Positions 1 to 9,797 of a DNA stretch of 14,453 nucleotides are shown one piece after another. The notes beneath the pieces are model-generated. The model worked only from the letters and a program-made list of their open reading frames with translations, ran no database searches and was not told the DNA's origin. Source of the DNA: CAZAGT01 sp964484515 (GTDB lineage Bacteria; Desulfobacterota; DSM-4660; Desulfatiglandales; HGW-15); the NCBI GenBank assembly GCA_964484515.1, contig CAZAGT010000104.1, positions 1-14,453 on the forward strand. The letters run 5' to 3'. The translations under genes were made by a program, and so were the position numbers. Within the stretch, counting starts at the first letter, position 1. The number at the start of each line of letters is the position of its first letter.

Positions 1-1373
<1,373 letters not shown>

Positions 1374-2569
1374 GCGGCCGCTTCCTGACGTTGACAAAGA
1401 AGGGGACTCTCGAGGGAGAGATCCTTGGCACCTACTCGGACCAGCCCAAGCATTGGCAGGCGGTCTCCCTCGGAACTTGGCAGGCGGGCGGGGCTCTGTC
1501 ATTCAGCTCATACCTTGACCGTGACTACCTTTTGGGCCTGACGCATCAACTTCAGGGGAACTACGAATATGATGATGGTTCATATTACGGTTACGGCTAC
1601 GACGAATATATGGGCTTCTCCAATTTTTATAACGAAACAGACGGGACCTTTACCCTATGGGATTACGGACCAAGAGGATCCAATGATGATTTCTATTGCA
1701 GCGTATGGGTCTATGATAGCTCCAATGACCTGATCTCTTACTCCAGTACCGCCTTGGGCGCCTCTTTTGATTACGCCAGTCTGGCTGACAACCCGTACCC
1801 CCAACTAACCGTGCGCAATCATTCGGAATGGTCCTGGTATTACGGTGCAACTACGGGAGATGTTGAAGCGATCATGGGAGGAACGGGCAATCTGTGGACT
1901 TCGAGCGAGGCAGCCCCTGCGGGAATTACCTTCCTGGGACAATACGACCGCTGGGGTGGGATCGCTCAACATCAGCTCCTTCTCACCGAGATCGAGAGCT
2001 ACAATCCCTATGACGGAACCTTTACCACGCCTGACGGCGGCGCCTATGCGGGATACGCGGGAGGTTTTTTCGCCACCGGTCCGGATGACAATGACGTAGA
2101 GGGAAGGATATACGGCCTCTACCTCAGTCCCGGAACCAGTGAGGCCGGACTCCTCAAGGGGACCTTTTCGGGGCGCACCTATGACGAGATCGAGATGTGG
2201 GAAGCGGACGGCGTCCTCTATCGCACCACGACCTTGGCGCCCGACGACCTGGGTGTCATTACCGCCGACGCCTTGATCGAGCAGGGGTATCTGGCAAAGG
2301 GATATGGATGGGGGCATGGAATGAGAGGCGATTTTGGCGGCGATGGCTCTATCCAGACGAACATAGGGTTTTATTCGATGCCGGATTGGGCACCGCTCGA
2401 CGCCACCCTTTCGGTGATGGGCCAGAGCTGGGGTGTCTTCCACTTCTTTCTCGGTGGCCAAGCCGGCTACGATAATCCTGCGGGCTCGGATACGTGGTCA
2501 GCCCGTGTAGGGGGTTTTGGTCAATTCGGGAGTTATCAAAACAGCTTGGGAGAGTGGCGGCTCATTGAC

Positions 2570-3742
2570 GGGTACTGGCTGGCGGATGTCACTGACGGGA
2601 GTTGGTCGGGGGAGAGGCTCGAAGGAGGCTTGAGCGGCAAGTTCCAGAGCTATGGCCTGATAGGAACCCTTGCCGGCGAGATACTGGGCACTTACTCCGA
2701 CGATCCCAAGAACTGGCAGGCGGTCTCGCTGGGAGAATGGAGCGGGGAATGGACCCGGTCTGGAAGCGGCCTGAATCCTGATGTGAGGCGTGCGGTGCAT
2801 AGGTACGATGCAAGCTATGCTTATTCGAATGGAGACTCTTACTCTTCTTACTATTATGAGGATCAAAGCTACGGCTGGAGCTATTATTGGAGAGCGGACG
2901 GCTCGTATGTCCAGACGACGTATAACGATGATGGTACCAGCTGGACATACGATTCATTGACAGGTGGCAGTACCTCCGGCACCTGGGATCCTGCGACACA
3001 AGACCTGGCCTCCCTTGTCGCAACGCCTCCCGAGCCCGGAGAGGGGGTCGAGTACTGGCTTACGTGGACCGACGATGGATATGAAGGTTATTCGTCGGGA
3101 TACATGGATGGTATCATGGGCAGTACGGCATCGCTCTGGAGTGGGAGCGACGTTCCGGTTAGCGTGTTGGGCCAATACTCGAATTACCCTACTGACAATA
3201 ACGGCATCTGGTTCGACCAACAGATCGATATCCACAACGACCATCTCGGCGAATACACGGACTGGGACGATCCGCGCGGATCCTACTACGGGCTGGCCGG
3301 CGGCACGAAAATCGATGACCAACTGGAGGGTCAATTTCTTGCCATTTACATAGATCCGGCCGGCAACGCGGGCTATCTCAGGGCCGACCTGGATGGTATT
3401 GGATACGCGGGTATTGGGATGTTCGAGATGAACGGACTGCTGAATCGGGAGCAGGTAAAGACGGCGGCGCAATTGGGTATGACCCCGGCAGAGCTTCATG
3501 ACAGCGTATGGTGGGGGTCCTTGTGGGGAAGCGGGATTAAGGGTGGTTTCAACGGCGGAGGCCCTTTGACCGGTGAACTTGGCTGGCCGAACAGCGCCCT
3601 GACTATCAATGCCTATGCCGTGAACCCGAGCCCGGATAACATCATACCGGATTGGGGCATTTATGGAATGACCGTCTACGGCGGGGCGGATAATCCGACA
3701 TCGGAATGGTCTGGAACCCTGGGGGGACAAGGCAGTTTTGCG
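2570..3742 (+). repeat. Protein repeat unit 3 (modules A-B-C-D)
   Basis: A begins 'DGYWLADVTDGSW' and includes 'EILGTYSDDPKNWQAVSLGEW'. B is about 2800-3025 ('SNGDSYSSYYYEDQSYGWSY' to 'GTWDPATQDL'). C is about 3110-3450 ('GIMGSTASLW' to 'GMFEMNGLLNRE'). D is about 3510-3742 ('GSLWGSGIKGGF' to 'GGQGSF'). Confidence 0.7.
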
Positions 3743-3757
3743 CCGCACAATTTCTAC

Positions 3758-4024
3758 CAGAGATACTCAGGAGATTACGACTACTCAAACGGCGACTCCT
3801 ATAACTACAATTATTCAAAGATGACGTTAACAGGTGAAGACCGGGAAGGATGGTCGTACTACTACCGCACTGATGGTACCTACTACGACGTCTACTACTA
3901 TAAAGAGGGAACAACCTCTACCTATGATTCGGCAACCGACACATGGACGTCAGGCACCTGGGATCCCGCGACCACTGATCTGGCCTTGCTCGCGACCCCA
4001 CCCGCTCCGCCGGAAGGGGAGACC
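3758..4024 (+). repeat. Extra Tyr-rich B module outside the A-B-C-D order
   Basis: A second copy of the B module follows D of unit 3 directly, without an A module before it. 'YSNGDSYNYNYSK', 'GWSYYYRTDGTYY' and 'SGTWDPATTDLALLATPP' match B of unit 3 almost position for position ('YSNGDSYSSYYYE', 'GWSYYWRADGSY', 'SGTWDPATQDLASLVATPP'). It looks like a duplicated module. Confidence 0.65.
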
Positions 4025-4066
4025 TACGAGCTGACATCCTCCGACACCTACCATGATGGAGACGAC

Positions 4067-5245
4067 GGTTATTGGGCGGCAGAAGTCACGAACGGCCAGT
4101 TGGTGGACGGCAAGCTGACCGCTGCGGTGGACGGCAGGTTCCTCTCCAGGACCCAATTGGGCCAACTGACAGGCCATTTACAGGGCTCTTACAACCAGCC
4201 TCAAAACACCTGGGAGGCGGTCGTCCTCGGCACCTGGGAAGGGGAGCCCTTGACCTTCATGAGCGATATCGGAGGGAGAGTCCTATCGATGGATATCGTC
4301 TATTCAGGACAGTACGATGATCCGGATGGAGCCAGCTACTATCGCTATGACTACAATCAAGACAAGACCTACGGGTACAGTTACGGCTACCTGGAGTCTG
4401 ACAGTTCCTATGTTAGTACTCGTTATTACGCCGATGGAAGGGTGGAAAGGTACGATTCATCCGCTGAGAGATGGACGTATGGATCCTGGGACCCCGCAAG
4501 TGATGATCTCAGGGCGCTGCTTGTCGCGGGAGCACCGGCAGGCTATGATCCGCCCACGCAGGAGAATTCGAATAGGCAATTCTACTGGACGAGCGATTTT
4601 CAGGGCCTTTTGGGAGTCACCGGCTCCCCGTGGGACGCCGGGGCTGAAAACCCTGCTCCATTAACGACGATGGGCCGTTTTGATACGTACTCCTTCAATC
4701 CCGGAGATATCAGCCGCAGTATCTGGTATGGGAAAGAGCTCTACAGCCACAATGTGAGGGACAACACACGGACGACCGTTGATGGTGGGGCCTATGAGGG
4801 GTTTGTCGCCGGCACCAGGCTCGATAACGCCCTCGAGGGCAGACTGCTGGCCCTTTATACCGATCCTTCCGGCAACGCCGGGATCCTCACGGGGGACCTC
4901 GTCGGCGAGGTTTACGGCACCAGCGATTCCTTTTATAGTGATACCTTCAGCACCGAGGGTGGCGCCTTTCCCGTCCGGATGGTGTCGGGACTCGGTATCG
5001 CACCTGAGGATTTCGAAACTAGCATCAACCACAACTACAACTATATCTCGCCGACGCTCTCTCAAAGCGGCGGCTCTTTCTTGGCCGGGGAGTCCTCCAT
5101 CGGCACCATCACCGTCGAAGGTTACGAAAAGGATAGCGCATGGATCGACGGTGAGTGGTGGGGCATTGAACTGGCGATCATTCATGGGGGCTTCGATGGG
5201 ACCTCGGCTGACACCTGGGAAGGCGCCATAAGCTACGATCAAGGG
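4067..5245 (+). repeat. Protein repeat unit 4 (modules A-B-C-D, most diverged)
   Basis: A begins 'DGYWAAEVTNGQLVDGKL' and includes 'QGSYNQPQNTWEAVVLGTWEG'. B is about 4310-4530 (ending 'YGSWDPASDDLRALL'). C is about 4595-4910 ('GLLGVTGSPWDAG' to 'LALYTDPSGNAGILTG'). D is about 5035-5245. It is followed by the C-terminal domain. Confidence 0.65.
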
Positions 5246-5907
5246 GCAGAGAGTATCTTTACAAATTACATCGGATCCGAATGGTCCGGCGGTCAAATCG
5301 CTGCAACGGGCGCCGGGGCCTGGGTCAATTGGGATCAGGCCGTCACCGGGGTCGCGGGCGGGGAGCTGCTCGGGACCTTTGATCCTGCCAAATCCACCTT
5401 CCAGAGCGTGGCCTCGTGGGCCTGGATGGATACCAACACGTTCCTGAACATGGTGGACACAAACCGGGCGGCCTTGGACGCCCTCAATATCCCGGCCTTT
5501 GAGATCGGGAGAGCGACCCTTGCAGGGGCTGACAGCACACTGAATGTCCAGATGAACGACGTGCGGTTTTTCGCCGCCTCCACCGGCGGGGACCCCCGGA
5601 TCTGGGCTACCAACGGAGTCAGCGGAGGCTACGCCTCAAATCCTCTCGGACACACGGTTCTACTGAACGGCGGAGGCCTGAGCGCCGACTTTCAGGTCCG
5701 GGGATGGGACGCCGGCAAATGGGGCGCCCAAATCAACAACGGTGCTGGGACCCTTAATCGGACTGACGTGGGCGGGAGCATCGGCATTAACTTCAAGGGA
5801 GCGGCGGCGGGCTCATATTCAGGTGGAACCTTTTCAGGCACGGGCTCCGGTGTGGCGAACCCTCAATAAGCTTTAACGTTTCACGAAGACATGACGAAGT
5901 AATCATA

Positions 5908-5949
5908 CGAGAGCCCTCATTGATTAAATATCCGGCTAGAGGGCTCTCG
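5908..5949 (+). terminator. Perfect 11-bp hairpin after the giant gene; possible terminator without T-tract
   Basis: CGAGAGCCCTC (5908-5918) is exactly complementary to GAGGGCTCTCG (5939-5949) around a 20-nt AT-rich loop, 38 nt past the TAA. Position and stem suggest transcription termination or mRNA 3'-end protection. There is no run of T after the stem, so a classical intrinsic terminator is not shown. Confidence 0.5.
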
Positions 5950-6010
5950 GCGATCAGCTATTAGCCGTCAGCTTGGGCTCATCGAGCGTTAACGATCAAT
6001 CGAGGGAAAA

Positions 6011-6080
6011 NNNNNNNNNNCCGCGCCCCCCCCCCCCGCACCCCCCACCCCCCGCCCCACCCCCCCCCCCGCCGGGGGGG
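6011..6080. other. Assembly gap (10 N) plus C-rich low-complexity contig end
   Basis: Ten Ns (6011-6020) are followed by about 60 nt made almost only of C, broken by single A and G residues, ending in CCGCCGGGGGGGCGGG. The gap length is probably a placeholder. Gene order across it, and the distance between the giant gene and the genes to the right, are unverified. Confidence 0.9.
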
Positions 6081-6172
6081 CGGGCGGCCGCTTCTTGGAA
6101 TGCCCGCGGAGGGCGCCGATGCGTATTCGGAAATTCGACAGGTTGTCCATCTTTCGGGAAAGGAGTTTACGG

Positions 6173-6697
6173 ATGAGGAAATCGTTACTGATGCTCTTGC
6201 TTTGCCTTTGTTCCTTAGGCTGTGCACCTGCTGCGACGGTCGTTGAAGCGAGAGACGATGTGAAGATAGGCGTGATAGATACCCAGAGGATCATGAGGGA
6301 GTCAAAGGCGGCGAAAGATGCCCGGTCCATACTCCGAAAGGACCTGGAATCCAAGAGGGCCACGCTCCGGCCGAAAGAGGAGGAGGTCCGCAGGTTGCAG
6401 GAAGAATTGAGAAAAGACGCCAAGGGCATGTCGCTTTCAGAGCGAAAAGAAAAGGCCGAAAGCCTTGAAAAAGAGGTCAAGGAACTGAGGCGCTTGAGAA
6501 GCGATCTTGAAGAGGAATTGAAGAAAAAAGACAGAGAGCTTACCCAAGAGGCCTTCAAGGAGATCAGAGAGATCGTGGAATCCTTAATCAAGAAAGAGAA
6601 ATATACCATCGTATTGGAGAAGAGATCCGTGGTTGGCGCTGCCGATTCCACTGATATTACCGACAAGGTTATAAGGCTCTATGACAACAAAAGATGA
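6173..6697 (+). CDS. OmpH/Skp-like periplasmic chaperone, possible lipoprotein
   Basis: The product is 174 residues. An AGGAG at 6161-6165 lies 7 nt before ATG 6173, which decides this start over an in-frame ATG at 6095 that lies in the contig-end sequence. The N-terminus is Met-Arg-Lys, a Leu-rich core, then SLGC at residues 14-17. This may be a loose lipobox (Ser at -3 is atypical), or a type I signal cleaved near residue 26. Mature sequence begins with the family strand 'VKIGVIDTQRIM'. A charged coiled coil rich in Lys, Glu and Arg spans about 45-140. It closes with 'YTIVLEKRSVVGAADSTDIT', the usual OmpH/Skp C-terminal strand region. Known family role: a trimeric holdase for unfolded outer-membrane proteins in the periplasm. 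Skp is often beside bamA/lpxD, but neither neighbour is seen here. Fold assignment is fairly safe; client proteins are unknown. Confidence 0.85.
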   Translation: MRKSLLMLLLCLCSLGCAPAATVVEARDDVKIGVIDTQRIMRESKAAKDARSILRKDLESKRATLRPKEEEVRRLQEELRKDAKGMSLSERKEKAESLEKEVKELRRLRSDLEEELKKKDRELTQEAFKEIREIVESLIKKEKYTIVLEKRSVVGAADSTDITDKVIRLYDNKR

Positions 6698-6739
6698 CGA
6701 ACTCCCTTTTGACTCAATCCTCAATCTGATGCTTCTCAG

Positions 6740-6816
6740 GGATCGGCGATCGCAATAGGCCTTGAGTTTACGAGAAGGACTCCCGATCTGAAAGGGAAAA
6801 CCGGCCTAGCCGATCC
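6740..6816. repeat. Bulged inverted repeat in the intergenic region
   Basis: GGATCGGC (6740-6747) and TAGGCC (6756-6761) together match the complement of GGCCTAGCCGATCC (6803-6816). This gives 14 paired positions with an 8-nt bulge (6748-6755) on the left arm. The rest of 6698-6970 shows nothing recognisable. There is no T-tract, so I do not call a terminator. Confidence 0.4.
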
Positions 6817-6970
6817 TGATTTCACTCCTTTGAGATCCTCCTGCCCAACCAAGAGGAACACCTATATCGAGAGATTGACATCAAGTTGTTTCGCCTCCCT
6901 GCCGATATTCAAAGCGAAACGGCAAGTTAGGCCACAATTCGCGGGGTATCAGGCGTAGGAGGTGCGAAAC

Positions 6971-7510
6971 GTGGATTCAGGTATAAACAGGGATCAGAGG
7001 AAAGCGCTGGCGATCGTCTTCCTGGGCTTTTTCCTCTTGGGTGGTTGCATGTCTTTCTATAAACCTTCCCAAAGCCGCATCAATGGACTTTACCATGAAA
7101 AGATCAAGGAGTGGCAGCTCAGAATCAAAGAAGAGGGATGGTCGGAAGGCCTCGTCGATGATATCGTTAAGGGAACAGTGAGACTGACCGAGTACCGGCA
7201 TGAAGAATGTGACCGCTGGGATACCCCCAAGGAATTCATAAGGCGGGGTTTTCAAGGTGATTGCGAAGATATCGCCATCTTCTTGATGGCCACCCTAAAG
7301 CGCCTCGAATACCCGTACGGCGTCAGAGTCTTGGCAGTCAGCGCGTATCAGCAGGATCACGCCCTTCTTAGAGTGAAATTGCCGGACGCAGACTGGAAGA
7401 CCTATGAGACCGTGCACCTGCCTCTGGGTGAAATTGATCGATTGTTTTACCGCCCGATCGTTGAGTTTGACGAGAAAGATATTATATACTTCAAGAAAAA
7501 AACCTCTTAG
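6971..7510 (+). CDS. Small lipoprotein with transglutaminase-like (BTLCP/LapG-like) cysteine protease site
   Basis: The product is 179 residues from GTG 6971. AGGAGGT at 6957-6963 leaves 7 nt to this GTG, whereas the in-frame GTG at 6962 overlaps the Shine-Dalgarno. Residues 11-26 form a hydrophobic signal ending in the lipobox L-G-G-C (Cys26), so the protein should be lipid-anchored in the cell envelope. The core has 'GFQGDCEDIAIFLMATL' with the presumed nucleophile Cys98, then 'QQDHALLRV' with His130. A third acid is uncertain (Asp139, Asp141 or Glu146). This Cys-His order and the GDCED motif are those of bacterial transglutaminase-like proteinases, whose best known member LapG cuts the giant adhesin LapA. 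The protein is shorter than LapG (about 230 residues, from memory). An exact substrate is not known; peptidoglycan or protein hydrolysis are both possible. Confidence 0.75.
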   Translation: MDSGINRDQRKALAIVFLGFFLLGGCMSFYKPSQSRINGLYHEKIKEWQLRIKEEGWSEGLVDDIVKGTVRLTEYRHEECDRWDTPKEFIRRGFQGDCEDIAIFLMATLKRLEYPYGVRVLAVSAYQQDHALLRVKLPDADWKTYETVHLPLGEIDRLFYRPIVEFDEKDIIYFKKKTS

Positions 7511-7856
7511 AGCCCCCGTGGGACCCAATCAAGCTTCAGCAATCAATAGGCCTTAACGACCATCCAACACATCTCCTGCCATTTAATTCGTGCTTGACTT
7601 AATGACCTTTTTAGGGTTTGATAAGTTAAAGGGTATTGCTAAGCATTGAGCTGTTCAACTACCGAGATCAATAATCACTGGCCTAAGGTATTCAGAAACA
7701 TCACTTTTGGAGTATAGATGGAATAAGCTCTGGCAAAACGCCATCTCGCTGCCGATCAAACGTTGAGATTCTCTCCGGGTTATCTTGTTGGCCTAACAGT
7801 CCCTGCCTGTGGATAAGACTTGCCCTATTCCCTTGAATACCTTGGCCCTCTCACAA
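7511..7856. other. Intergenic stretch with no recognised gene
   Basis: About 350 nt of fairly AT-rich sequence contains stops in all frames and no recognised RNA. A weak promoter-like pair (TTGACT 7594-7599, TTTGAT 7617-7622, 17-nt spacer) leads to nothing nearby. One exact DnaA-box sequence on the minus strand (7808-7816) is single and probably chance. Confidence 0.5.
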
Positions 7857-7926
7857 ATAAAACAGACTGCAAGTGTTGTTTTATGTCACCGTATGCTCTC
7901 TATAATATATCTCTGGATTGTGACAT
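7857..7926 (+). promoter_or_regulatory. Candidate sigma-70 promoter overlapped by two dyads
   Basis: A perfect -10 TATAAT lies at 7901-7906, with a weak -35 (TTGTTT, 7876-7881, 19-nt spacer). Two exact inverted repeats surround it. ATAAAACA (7857-7864) pairs with TGTTTTAT (7877-7884) over the -35, and ATGTCAC (7883-7889) pairs with GTGACAT (7920-7926) around the -10. It could drive the GAF-cyclase gene with a 5' leader of about 310 nt. The dyads are possible operators or transcript hairpins. Promoter activity is inferred only from sequence. Confidence 0.4.
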
Positions 7927-7985
7927 GCGAGAGCCCCATTTGTACACTTGGAACACAAGTCTTTAAGACCTTGCACTGGGGATGA

Positions 7986-8160
7986 TCTGAGACCTAAATT
8001 GAGCGATTTGTCGAGACGACTCGGCGTCATTATTGACTGGATGCCGGATCAAGCTCGGCATGACAGAAACCTATCGGGTGTCGCTCGTCATTCCGGCGAA
8101 AGCCGGAATCCAGAATACCCGCATTCGTAGGCCATCAAAACCGCTCAATTTAGGTCAGAA
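7986..8160. repeat. Composite palindromic element (REP/MITE-like) before the GAF-cyclase gene
   Basis: The outer arms are a perfect 15-bp inverted repeat, GACCTAAATTGAGCG (7991-8005) and CGCTCAATTTAGGTC (8142-8156). They extend to TCTGA/TCAGA if two extra bases in the left arm are allowed. Inside, CTGGATGCCGG (8037-8047) pairs imperfectly with CCGGAATCCAG (8103-8113). The tight hairpin ATTCCGGC-GAAA-GCCGGAAT is at 8090-8109. Sequences of the type GTCATTCCGGCGAAAGCCGG are widespread dispersed palindromes in bacterial genomes. I see no target-site duplication and no transposase. It lies inside the probable leader of the next gene. Confidence 0.75.
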
Positions 8161-8225
8161 TAATGACATCGAGTAATGAATTTCGACAACTATTCAGAAA
8201 TAACAAGCTTCAGGAGATGAGCGCA

Positions 8226-9503
8226 ATGGGCGATTTTGATGAGAAGCGTTCAGAACGGTCAGCCGGCCGAAGAAAAGAAGACCTGGCCGTGAGAGATCAC
8301 AACCAGCGATACCAGCAGGTCTTCAACATGGGCCAAATTGTCACATCCGAAATGAATATGGAGCATTTGTTCGAGTTGATTATGAGCGAAACCAATAAGA
8401 TCATGGGCACGGAAAGGAGTACGGTCTTCCTGTACGATGAAAACGAGAATCAGCTGTGGTCGCTGGTTGCCACTGGTATGGGCAGAGACAAGATCCGAAT
8501 GCCGGTTGAGCGAGGTGTGGCCGGATCGGTCTTTGGAACTAGGACTCCTTTGATAATCAATGATGCGTACAAAGATAAGCGTTTCGATGCAGATGTAGAC
8601 AGGTATTCCGGTTTTCGAACGAGAAATATCCTCTGTATTCCCATTATAAACCGTCAACGGGATTGTATCGGGGCAATCGAAATATTGAATAAGAAGACGG
8701 GTGATTTCAGCGATGAGGACGTCGAGTTACTCTCTTCTATTTCCCATTATGTCGCGGTCGCTCTTGAAAACTCAAAACTCTATGAGGAAATCAAGGAATA
8801 CGCGGAAAGGCTTAAGTCTACACTTGTTCGCGTTCAAACGCTCGAGGTAATGAAGAATCAGTTAAGCAAATTTGTGCCGGATTCCGTTGCCAAAATGGTT
8901 GAAGAGCGCCCCGAAGAATTGGAACTTGAAAAAAAGCCTATGGATGTCAGCGTCTTGTTCATTGACATCCAAGGGTTTTCCACAATCACAGAAGGATTTG
9001 ACCAGAAGCTCGTTGACGATATGGTTCAGCGCCATTTCTCAAAGTACTTGGATTGCATCATGAGGCACAAGGGAGAGGTGAACGAGACATCGGGCGATGG
9101 CTTAATGGTCATTTTCAAAGACGGCTCTTTAGAAAGCTCTGCTACGGAAGCTGTCAGTGCGGGGCTTGAAATCGTCACCGAAAATGAGCGGCTGAATGAG
9201 GAATTGACCTGCCCTTGGGGTAAGGTCGAGCTTCACTTGGGAGTCCACTCAGGGACGGCATGGGTGGGATCTACCAAGATGGAAGGCCTTACGGGAGAGC
9301 GCTGGACCTACACTGCCTCAGGGATCGTTACTGTGCTGGCAGCACGGATTGGCGCCATGTCTTTTGGTAGTCGCCTTTATATAGGTTCTAATACATACCA
9401 GTGTGTAAAAAATCATTTTGACTGCGATTTCATTGGACATCGACAAGTCAAAAATGTCAAGGAGCCGATAACAATTTATAGTGTCAGGCCGAAGGCCTTC
9501 TAA
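8226..9503 (+). CDS. GAF domain - class III nucleotide cyclase homology protein with altered active site
   Basis: The product is 425 residues from ATG 8226, chosen because AGGAG (8212-8216) sits 9 nt upstream. An in-frame ATG at 8163 would add 21 residues but lacks a good ribosome site and touches the palindromic element. Residues about 30-185 are a GAF sensor domain ('MGQIVTSEMNMEHLFELIM' through 'GAIEILNKKTGDFSDEDVEL'). A helical linker follows, then a class III cyclase homology domain (about 240-420). Both metal-binding Asp are present: Asp247 in 'FIDIQGFS' and Asp291 in 'SGDGLMVIF'. The base-selecting Lys of adenylate cyclases is Glu287, as in guanylate cyclases. In 'TASGIVTVLAAR' the transition-state Asn is Val370, while Arg374 remains. 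Cytosolic; no membrane segment. Its ligand and whether it makes cAMP, cGMP or nothing are unknown. The next gene is an intact cyclase on the same strand. Confidence 0.85.
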   Translation: MGDFDEKRSERSAGRRKEDLAVRDHNQRYQQVFNMGQIVTSEMNMEHLFELIMSETNKIMGTERSTVFLYDENENQLWSLVATGMGRDKIRMPVERGVAGSVFGTRTPLIINDAYKDKRFDADVDRYSGFRTRNILCIPIINRQRDCIGAIEILNKKTGDFSDEDVELLSSISHYVAVALENSKLYEEIKEYAERLKSTLVRVQTLEVMKNQLSKFVPDSVAKMVEERPEELELEKKPMDVSVLFIDIQGFSTITEGFDQKLVDDMVQRHFSKYLDCIMRHKGEVNETSGDGLMVIFKDGSLESSATEAVSAGLEIVTENERLNEELTCPWGKVELHLGVHSGTAWVGSTKMEGLTGERWTYTASGIVTVLAARIGAMSFGSRLYIGSNTYQCVKNHFDCDFIGHRQVKNVKEPITIYSVRPKAF

Positions 9504-9797
9504 GAAAAGAGAGAGTACCCTTGGAGTTCGCGCCAAAGTAGATCCACAGAATTGGTGCCCGGATTTGGGTCAGATTTGTTTGCGCCGAGTGAGCGAAACC
9601 GCAGGAATAGTATACCTATTTCGAGGACTTTAGGATTGAGACGTAGTCAAAGATGACCTCAAGATGGGACGCGAAAATGTAAAGTTATTTTTGCGCAAGG
9701 CCTTAGGATCATCTGATAGAGAGCAACCAATCTCACAGTCGACATTAGCCAGAAGGAATGGAGACTCGGGTCCGAACTGAAGGTCTGTACCAGTAGG
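9504..9797. other. Intergenic region between the two cyclase genes
   Basis: These 294 nt carry no supported gene. I found no convincing terminator or promoter; a small AGGCC-GAA-GGCCT hairpin (9486-9498) lies inside the end of the preceding gene and lacks a T-tract. Whether the two cyclase genes are co-transcribed cannot be decided. Confidence 0.5.

Noticed and set aside
4661..5296. Minus-strand open frame of 211 codons inside the giant gene
   Set aside because: It is a shadow of repeat unit 4. Its protein has no motif or signal, and the sense frame shows clear module homology.
1374..6095. GCGGCCGCTTC present both in the giant gene and just after the C-rich contig end
   Set aside because: The shared word is short and GC-rich; the flanks differ, and the first copy is explained by the codons of a conserved module.
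6753..7553. CAATAGGCCTT occurring twice in intergenic DNA (about 6753 and 7543)
   Set aside because: An 11-mer found twice without wider similarity is expected by chance.
7808..7816. Exact DnaA-box sequence TGTGGATAA
   Set aside because: It is a single copy with no cluster, no AT-rich unwinding region and no dnaA or dnaN nearby. One chance 9-mer in a window of this size is unremarkable.
7948..8130. Plus-strand 60-codon frame ending 'RHSGESRNPEYPHS'
   Set aside because: This is the typical accidental translation of the dispersed GTCATTCCGGCGAAAG-type palindrome, and it lies wholly in the repeat element.
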